Below are positions 57,001 to 64,000 of a stretch of DNA of 64,000 nucleotides, piece by piece. The translations under genes and the position numbers were made by a program. The stretch comes from Tribonema minus (Eukaryota; Sar; Xanthophyceae; Tribonematales; Tribonemataceae). How positions within the stretch are numbered: position 1 is the stretch's first letter; every line of letters starts with the position of its first letter. The stretch lies in assembly GCA_017506865.1 (NCBI GenBank), contig JAFCMP010000534.1, positions 1 through 64,000 on the forward strand, read 5' to 3'. The notes below the pieces were generated by a model. That model saw only the letters and a list, made by a program, of their open reading frames with translations, was not told where the DNA came from and searched no databases.

Positions 57001-60000
57001 GCTGCAGCTGCTGTTGCTGCAGCTGCTGCTGGGACATAATGAGTCCGCTCAACAGGGCAGTTGCAGCCAGTTGATCATCCGCACCTTGTGAACCTTGAGC
57101 GCAGTTGCAGACAATGATTTGACAATGTCACTGAGTGTGATCGCCAATGGGCATAGATACACTTTGTTACAATACTTCCGAAGTATATAATGATATTTGT
57201 AGACTTTTGTAGTAAGCGTGACACCACCTGAGCTTCTTCACACCTTGTGCGAGCACGGTTACAAAGTACCGACAACACCTCGCCTTCTAGTGGTTGTATT
57301 GTTTTAAAAAGCGACATGTTCCGTGTGAACTGCCCCATGTCTTGTAAGCAGTCTGCTTGAGCATCTGGCACAATGACATCTCATCGCCACTGACACCTGT
57401 TTGCCTGGTTTGATGTTCAGTAGATCGCTCATTGAGACATAATATGCTTCTGGGAGCGCGTTTGGAACTATGGTGTTGTCTTCTTTTGAATACCTAGGGA
57501 TATTTTGACATATTCATTGCTCTATGTCAAACTGCAACTCTCATTCTTTCTCTTTTGATACCTTGGGGTATTTTGATGTTCATTGCCATATGTCAAACTG
57601 CAAATCTCATGCAGCCCTCTGCCCATGCTGTATACTGCACAGGTACAAATCAATGGATAACACCACCAGCTCGCTGCCGTACGAGCTCATGCTGCGGACA
57701 GTGCTCACATCATTCGGCACTGCGCCGCCAGCGATGATCTCTCTTCACTACTGGGGCCCTTTCTTCACTCACAAGACCATACAACCCGACGTCGTGGAGA
57801 TGTCAAAGAAGTATGGCCTCACCGCCTTGTCGATGCGCGATGCCGTGTGGCCCTACGTGAAGCAGAAGCGTGCGCCGTTTCAGACTGTCAAGGACGTTAC
57901 TGCGGACATGAACCACCCGACGCTGCTGGCGCACGAGCTCACGGCTGACAACCTTGAGGTGATGTCATTTGCCAGTGCCTAATCTGGTGCTGTGCAGGCA
58001 CGCTGTCAGCGAGCTCATTATTTTTCAAGCTTATTTTCTGAGTTTTGTGTCAGGTCGGGCCAGAGGTGCGCATGGGTATCTTTGCATTGCTGAGCCTCAT
58101 GTGTCCAAAATTGCAACATTTCCCATTTCATCAGGGCGTTGGCTGGAGTTTATGATGGGACATGACTAGCCAGCAAACTATACTTTTCTGGCAATGCAGG
58201 CCGATTCAATCCGTGAAGCTTTCAGCTTGCTGCAGGATCCACAGTCTATGCATCAAAGCTGGCAGTATCCTCAGTTTCTGCATCAAAGCTGGCAGTTTAA
58301 AGCACACCACACATGCTCATGATTTGCACTTGCCGACTGTTCCCTTAACCAGTATGGACATGTACAACATGCACTACAGTTGCTGAACCTTGGCTTTTTA
58401 GGGCAAACCTTTAAGTTTGTAGAAAAAAATCAAGAAAGGGTAATTTATGTAATTTGCAAAACCTTTATTTTAGATGAAGCTATTTGAATGTTGACGTATG
58501 CTGCTACCCTCACAAAAATCCTACAACAGGAATTAGAAAAGAATGCGTCAAAGCACCCAACACAAAAGCATGTGTCAAATCACCAAGAAGAACAGCGTTC
58601 TTCCCTTTAAGGTTCTGACAATCAATGGAGCGTGAAAAGAGCCTAAGGCTTGCCAGGATTTGACATGACATGAATTTTCTTGAAGCCACTCTGTTGGATT
58701 TGCAATAGGCCAAAAAAAATGGAATGCTTTTTTTTTTAAATCACATCTCTGACAGCCCAGGCACACAGTCTGTACCCACCACAGCCATCGCTTCGACGTG
58801 TGGTGCAATCTCTCCAATGCAACCTGGTGGCATGGTCGCAGGTTCAGACTTCTGTGCAAATTTAACATACTGCATGGACCAGATTTATGAATTGTCCAAA
58901 ACAATGTTGGGCGTCGAGCCTGAAAATTCTTAACTTACAGTTCCAGGCAGACCACACGCTGGCTGATCAAAACACAACCTTGCGTTATTTTTGTTAGTGT
59001 GCCACTCCGAAGCAAACCACCATGATGACAACCCACTTCTCACTAGGTACTAATAACAAGGCCAGTGATGAATGAAGGTGGCGATGTCGTTACAAAAGTC
59101 AGAAGCGTAGTTGTGCTTTGAGATAGCTGCAGTGACTCTATGCCTGATGGTCATCATGCGATATCACTCTTAAGCAATCCACTTACTGTTGATGCCAGTG
59201 TGTGAGTCCTGCTTCGGTCCGTTTCGCAATATGTAGGGCCTCTTGTGGACTTGTTTACACTGAGCAGTGCACTGCTATATCTAAGCATCGAGAGTTTCTA
59301 CATGCTCAAGACATTGTGAAGACACAGTGGCTGCCTCATTGTATTGGGCGTGCTGCACTTCAAACTGTCATTCTACTATCTTCTGTGTTACAATAAATAT
59401 CTGACATGATCATGGCGCCTTAATGTCATCTAGCCATTGCTCCATCTTGTCATCTAGACATTGCTCCATCTGTTGCCGCACAGCTTTATATCGCCCAGCA
59501 GTTCTTGGCCTGGGTTGATGGCGCTATTGATGGGACTACCACCAATCCCAAACCTGTGCCGAAAACACTGCCGAAACCGATGCACGACGAGCTCAAGAAA
59601 TACAAGCTGGAGAAATCTCCACTACAGTGTGCCATCGTACCAGCGAACGACCTGCCCAACACTGGTCGGCTCCCTGACATATTTGACGCGGTAGATGTGA
59701 GCACTGTGGAGGAGGGGTTTGCGTGCGTGACATTCATGAGCGCCAGCGCCAGTGCCAAGATGAAGATCAACACCCAACAAGGACGCCTGCTGATAAGGTA
59801 CCCTCTCAAGTCAACCAATGGACAAACTTTATTGTCAGGTCTAACAGGGGCGCCCACAGCAACGAAGAAGACACATGACCTGCAACGCCATGTGCTTGAG
59901 CTAATGGTCGATGATAGGAGGTACTGAAGTGCTGCGTTGGTTGAGAACTAGAGTAGGCGCATGGGAAATACAGCCATGCATACAATATACTGTATACATT

Positions 60001-62520
60001 TGATCATGTCAAGCAGTTCTAAGTATGCATGCACACCGTGCCCATGAGGCAAACTCAAAGTCAGTGCATGCACCAGGAGCTAAAGTGCAGTTGCTGTGCT
60101 CATTTTTAGAGATTGTGGCAGGAGACGACCAGTCTGAGAGCACAACCATGCCTACAACATAGCCCATTGCCTATCAGAAAACCTGGGATAAGTTCATGCG
60201 TAAGTTGCCACGATTATTGACGTTGTGGCTGGCTAGTGTGTCAGGCAGCTGCTGCCATATCAGCGCTGGCTCCAGGTAGGTATCTTGATGCTTGCTGCTT
60301 AAGGAATGCAAGCTCTGAAGTGTGGTAGCATTGAACAATTCATTATAGTGCTTCCACCCTTGATCAATATCATGCTGGTGCGCAGCAATTGAAGCCACTC
60401 TTGCTCAATCATTGTGGTCGCGACCGGTCGATTCTGACACACATGACTTGAGGCATGATGAATCTGTAGGCAAGAGCCACTGTGGCCATATGCCTCGAAG
60501 AAAGCCACTTTCCACCACTGCAGCTGAGCTGCCCGTGATCATGAGCATGGCATCAAAATGGACTGCGCTTGACAGAATGCTTTCTTCAATATGTATGTGT
60601 ACGGTCAGGCTGCGAGCATCACCGGTACTACCTTTGGAGGGTGTATGGCGGCATGCTTCACGTGGTCGGATTGCGGACACATCCATATCATGTGTTGGTG
60701 CTCTGCCTGCTCTCCGCCATGGCAGCAACTGCAACTTCAATGAAGCATTCTTCAACAAGGGAGAGAAGTCGGCAGCGTTTAGAGTGCACCTCTTGGAGGA
60801 TGGTGGCGGACGCAAACACCTCAAGCTGAGACAAATCCTGGACAATGTTGCAGAAATGTACGAGGTGACGCCACCACTGGCATCTGGCAAGCACACCATC
60901 GAGGTGAGCAGCTTACAGCTGGGGTCACTGCAAAGCATAATGAACCACCTGTTCTTGCCTGCTTTATCCAAAAACACATGACACTGTATGGCATTGTGAT
61001 GGCTGGCGCTGCCTCGGCCCCTTATTCATGTGCTAGACCAAGTGATGGTGCGGCAAGATATGTGTCACAGCCAATGTGCAGATGGAACCCGCCACCGTAC
61101 CAGGACCACCATGGTGCATGTATGCAGGTTGTGAGGTGCTTCCTCTTGTAACGCCATTGCTAAAGCTCTATGTACTTTCACAAAAAGGCCAAGGTAAAGC
61201 AGAATTGCAGCTATATGCGGATCAGCTCCTGCTTTGCAGGCTAGCATGTTCAGCGAGAAGACTGTCATGGTTGAGATCAGTACGCATGTGGGCAGAAGTG
61301 ATGTGCACACATTGGTGGGCTCACTGAGCATGGCAATCACTTGTTACACGTCATGTGGTGCGCACCATCATATGTAGGCAGCTCGAAGCACTATAAACAG
61401 TAGACAAATTAGGAGAGGACAAGTTGAAGCACCATGAAACAGTGGACAAATTTGGAGAGGACAAGTTAAACAACTATGTGCTACAAACTACATCTTTGAC
61501 ACAGCACATGTGCACACGAGTCGCATATTTAGCTTTTGTAGAGGGTTCACGCCCCTCAAAGGAAAGTCATCAAGTAAATACAGAAATAAGTTTCAAGTTT
61601 TTCCATGACAGATGTGCATCGACTGGCGGCCATGCTGCTGCTGCATGCCTTTTTGCATACCCTCTTCTCCTCAGCTACAAATGTCAGGCTGAATCTGCAC
61701 TGGCAGTGTAATTACTTTGGTGCCGGTGATGTCAAAACTCAGTCTTTGCCTTGAGGTATACCGCGCCTGATTTCCCCCTGTTGTTCACCCTGCTTTCTGA
61801 AATTGCTTTTTCAATCCACTGGCATGCCAGATAACCAAGAACCCCACCTGTGACGGGCCTGCCTGCAGAGGCTTCCTCGCTGTTGTAACCTTCTAGCAAG
61901 CGGCACACAGGTATGTGAAACGTGACACACCCTTTGAATACAAATGTGAGTCCATCATGGGCCTGATGTTACAAACCAACACATTCTAAAGTTTCAAGGA
62001 GCTGATGCCACGGTCCACTTTGGCTCAGATGATGAGCTGCTTGTTGTAGCATGTTGCTCATTGCAAAGCCTGTCAGTGTGCTGAAAAATGAGGATACAAT
62101 AGTTTTCAACAATTTCCGAATGATGGTCATGACCAGGCAAAGGCTGACGGCAACGAGGAAGGCGGCTCAAGTCCAGGCGCTGACTTTATCTTGCGACATC
62201 AAAGCGGATGCAGGCCAGCAGCAGCGTGGTAAGAAAGTGCTGAGCCCCCCCTCCCTCGCCACTTTTTGGCCTTGGCGCGAACGGTGGCACTCTCGGGACA
62301 CATGTCCTGCGTTTCTGCTGCTCCTCAGGGTTGTTGCTATCAATGGCAGCAATGACACCAATGGCGTACGGGGAAAGAACCAGGCCAAGATGGTGGTCGA
62401 CGCACTGAACACGATGGCAGATGCTCAACCAGTGCACATCATCTCCAAAGCCCGCGATACAACTCATAGCCTGAGCCCGGTGGTTACAAAAAGTTCAAAG
62501 TCAGCCCATTCAATTCCGAG
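51045..62520 (+). CDS. Secreted SGNH-hydrolase-like protein, multi-exon, 3' part incomplete
   Basis: Supported exons: 51045-51158 (signal peptide MFQLLPKAALLLLLLLVWLP), 53758-54026, 56195-56386, 57643-57958, 59484-59797 and 60726-60903. The first four join in phase, as do the last two. The esterase blocks appear in order: ILGGSIS (nucleophile Ser, block I) in exon 2, DLFISEFTLND (block III Asn) in exon 3 and ADMNHPTLLAHEL (block V Asp-x-x-His) in exon 4. The later exons encode a C-terminal region (LAWVDGAIDGTT...; RVHLLEDGGGRKHL...KHTIE). A final segment starting at about 62330 (VVAINGSNDTNGVRGKNQ) probably ends it. Exons between 57958 and 59484 (candidates from 58201 and 58755) and between 60903 and 62330 are unresolved. 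It is likely a carbohydrate or lipid esterase in the secretory path; the substrate is unknown. Confidence 0.75.
52426..52607. mobile_element. Short TIR element (TGTGCGCCCAGG family), copy 2
   Basis: Ends TGTGCGCCCAGGTGTTGTCG and (inverted) CTGGGGCGCACA. The inside has CGATACAACGCATC and two GTACAGGTACCGAGAT units. It lies in SGNH intron 1; no clear target duplication. Confidence 0.75.
55195..55378. mobile_element. Short TIR element (TGTGCGCCCAGG family), copy 3
   Basis: 184 bp with ends TGTGCGCCCAGGTGTTG and CAACACCTGGGCGCACA, perfectly inverted. The inside has four GTACAGGTACCGAGATGCG-like units. It is flanked by TCAA on both sides, a likely 4-bp target duplication. It lies in SGNH intron 2. 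Confidence 0.85.
56478..56712. mobile_element. hAT-like non-autonomous element
   Basis: 235 bp with terminal inverted repeats TAGGGTTGCCAAAACCGTA and TACCGTTTTGGCAACCCTA (one or two differences), flanked by a perfect 8-bp duplication GTTGCACT at 56470-56477 and 56713-56720. Subterminal CCGTA/CGTAA words recur. TIR start and duplication length match hAT elements; there is no coding capacity. It lies in the SGNH intron after the exon ending at 56386. Confidence 0.85.
57490..57610 (+). repeat. Tandem duplication in the SGNH intron before the block V exon
   Basis: A unit of about 60 bp, ATACCTAGGGATATTTTGA...TATGTCAAACTGCAA, appears twice (about 57491-57540 and 57559-57607) just ahead of the exon at 57643. 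Confidence 0.6.
61385..61470 (+). repeat. Short tandem duplication
   Basis: A unit of about 40 bp, GAAGCACTATAAACAGTAGACAAATTAGGAGAGGACAAGTT, is present twice (about 61384-61424 and 61425-61467) with about six differences. Confidence 0.65.
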
Positions 62521-62990
62521 ATACTACTCATGGCCTGAGACTGATTTGTGCAAAAAGTTCAAAGCCAAGTACCTCCCGGATTTACAACAACAACAACAAC
62601 AAAAAAAAGACCCAGTTGATGAGGTCAAATTGTCACTGGCAGATGAAGTGGATGAGAATACCAGGAGTATTCCGAAGAAACGATTGTGCAAGGATTACTC
62701 TGGAAGAGTGTATGTTGCGGCATTAATTGATTCAAGGCGTGTGTATTGATGCTGCAAGTCGCCACCGTGCGATTGCGGAATTGAATGGGCTGACTTTGAA
62801 CTTTTTGCAACAATCGGGCTCAGGCCATGAGTAGTATCGCGGCTCTAGAGATGATGTGCACTGGCTGGGCGTCTGCCATCGTGTGCAGTGCGTCGACCAC
62901 CATCTTGGCCTGGCTCTTTCCCCGTACGCCATCGGTGTCATTGCTGCCAACGATTGCAACAACCCTGAGGAGCAGCAGAAAAATTAAATT
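62320..62990. repeat. Inverted duplication of a coding-like segment
   Basis: Left arm about 62320-62512 and right arm about 62770-62985 are inverted copies of about 190 bp, separated by about 260 bp. Left reads VVAINGSNDTNGVRGKNQAK on plus; right reads VVAIVGSNDTDGVRGKSQAK on minus. Both keep a CTCCTCAG acceptor-like start. The segment resembles the C-terminal strand of the SGNH protein. Confidence 0.85.
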
Positions 62991-63155
62991 TTAATGCAGA
63001 AAACAACAGATCCATTTGTTAGGTCAGCTGTGAGATGCGATTCAACAACTGCAAAGTACAAGTCTAAGCCTTGGATGCACTTAGGCAGTTGTAGATATTG
63101 GTGACAGATCTCACAGATTGACGAGAGCGCGATGCCGCTTCTTTTTTTTACAGTG

Positions 63156-63225
63156 TGTGCGCCCAGGCGTATCAAAGCCTGTAGACACGTGCATGGCACA
63201 TGTGTCGACAACGCCTGGACGCACA
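63156..63225. mobile_element. Short TIR element (TGTGCGCCCAGG family), copy 4
   Basis: About 70 bp with ends TGTGCGCCCAGGCGT and ACGCCTGGACGCACA and a GTCGACA core. It lies downstream of the SGNH gene. Confidence 0.7.
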
Positions 63226-63522
63226 AGTTGTGGCTGCTTTTCGGACACAACATGCGTCAGAATTTCAAGCCAGGCAGCATCATGGGGCTCTTCTGCAAAA
63301 TTGTGTCATCAATTAATGGTACAGTAGCCACACAACAAATGCCTGGACAATCGGACTTTAAAACCCCCAGTCCAGCTCTCATCAAATTTGAGCTGTAATA
63401 GTGAAAAAGAGCATCGGCATGGCCACCGTCCCATGCCGTCCAAGTTGGGGTGCCAAACATCAACAGCAAGACAAGGGTCCAGACCAAGTAATGTATTTTA
63501 CTAACATGAAGTTTTCCGTCCG

Positions 63523-63936
63523 TCAGACCTTGTGTAAATGACCTGCACGTTCCCCTGTGCGGTCTTGTACCTTGGGAGAGTCACCAAGCACGTTAACTTC
63601 AACTTGGGGGGCAGAAATTCTAAAGCGGTGTGTGCGACACATTACAGTGCATTCGCTCGTGCCCATTGTGACACTGAGCCGCAGAATGAGATGAAGCTGT
63701 AGACCCAAATTGCCAAGGAAGCACTCCCCAACAGGCTTGCTGCATTTGAAGTACCCACTGCGCCTAACTAGTCGCTGTGCTCCACAAACATTGTTCCCTT
63801 CAAAGTTTGACTGTACAAAAATTGCCAGCTTGAATTGGATGTGTCTTTGTAAAGTGGGGCATTGTAGAGACAAGTAGTCGCCAATGCCCCATGCTTCGTA
63901 CCGTACTGCAACTGCTGGCACAAACGTCAACTGCAA
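63523..63936 (-). CDS. Unrecognised ORF, 137 codons
   Basis: Open frame starting MQLTFVPAVAVRYEAWGIGD on minus. It contains YFKCSKPVGECFLGNLGLQL and ends ...GERAGHLHKV. I recognise no family and find no splice partner; it may be a chance frame or part of a gene running off the window. Confidence 0.25.
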   Translation of the reverse strand: MQLTFVPAVAVRYEAWGIGDYLSLQCPTLQRHIQFKLAIFVQSNFEGNNVCGAQRLVRRSGYFKCSKPVGECFLGNLGLQLHLILRLSVTMGTSECTVMCRTHRFRISAPQVEVNVLGDSPKVQDRTGERAGHLHKV

Positions 63937-64000
63937 GTACCGTACCTACGAGCTGAGAGCGACACTGCAGCAATAGCCTACGTTTACAGCCTCACTTGCT

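Noticed and set aside
1..64000. tRNA or rRNA genes
   Set aside because: No cloverleaf with A/B box consensus or conserved rRNA core was seen by eye on either strand; a covariance-model scan would settle it.

Overview
The window looks like nuclear DNA of a eukaryotic alga, most likely a stramenopile near brown and yellow-green algae. This placement is an inference. It rests on intron-rich genes, degenerate TTAGGG/TTTAGGG-type arrays inside introns, an F-box-like/ankyrin protein of the style common in those genomes, and the absence of bacterial operon signals. Exon coordinates were worked out by hand from splice-site consensus, reading phase and family motifs; no alignment was run.

Layout: (1) 364-18801, minus: a copper amine oxidase in 13 recognised exons. 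(2) 4507-10051, plus: an intact non-LTR retrotransposon with one 1,779-codon ORF, lying inside an intron of that gene in the opposite orientation and bounded by a perfect 12-bp direct repeat. (3) 19408-20672, minus: an F-box-like/ankyrin gene with an apparent frameshift. (4) 20946-22443, minus: weak, possibly broken ORFs. (5) 22963-39556, minus: a Patched/NPC1-like membrane protein whose 18 exons keep phase throughout (944 aa). (6) 40811-44749, plus: a DUF1295/steroid 5-alpha-reductase-like membrane protein (5 exons, 270 aa). (7) 47316-50876, minus: heme A synthase COX15 (5 exons, 454 aa). (8) 51045 to about 62500, plus: a secreted SGNH-hydrolase-like protein whose 3' half is only partly resolved. 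(9) Right end: an inverted duplication, short TIR elements and one unrecognised ORF.

The strongest unexplained pattern is how the introns are built. Around most exons of the minus-strand genes the intron carries one to five extra, usually degraded copies of the edge of the neighbouring exon, including the real splice site: acceptor copies upstream and donor copies downstream. Units recur roughly every 70-250 bp. The same happens past the stop codon of COX15. These introns also carry very long C runs (G runs on the plus strand), often just upstream of the 3' splice site. The SGNH gene has fewer such copies and instead holds short inverted-repeat elements, including a hAT-like element with an 8-bp duplication and a second family whose TIR begins TGTGCGCCCAGG.

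COX15 acts in mitochondrial heme A synthesis. The amine oxidase, SGNH protein and Patched-like protein are probably extracytoplasmic or membrane functions. Nothing suggests that the genes form one pathway.
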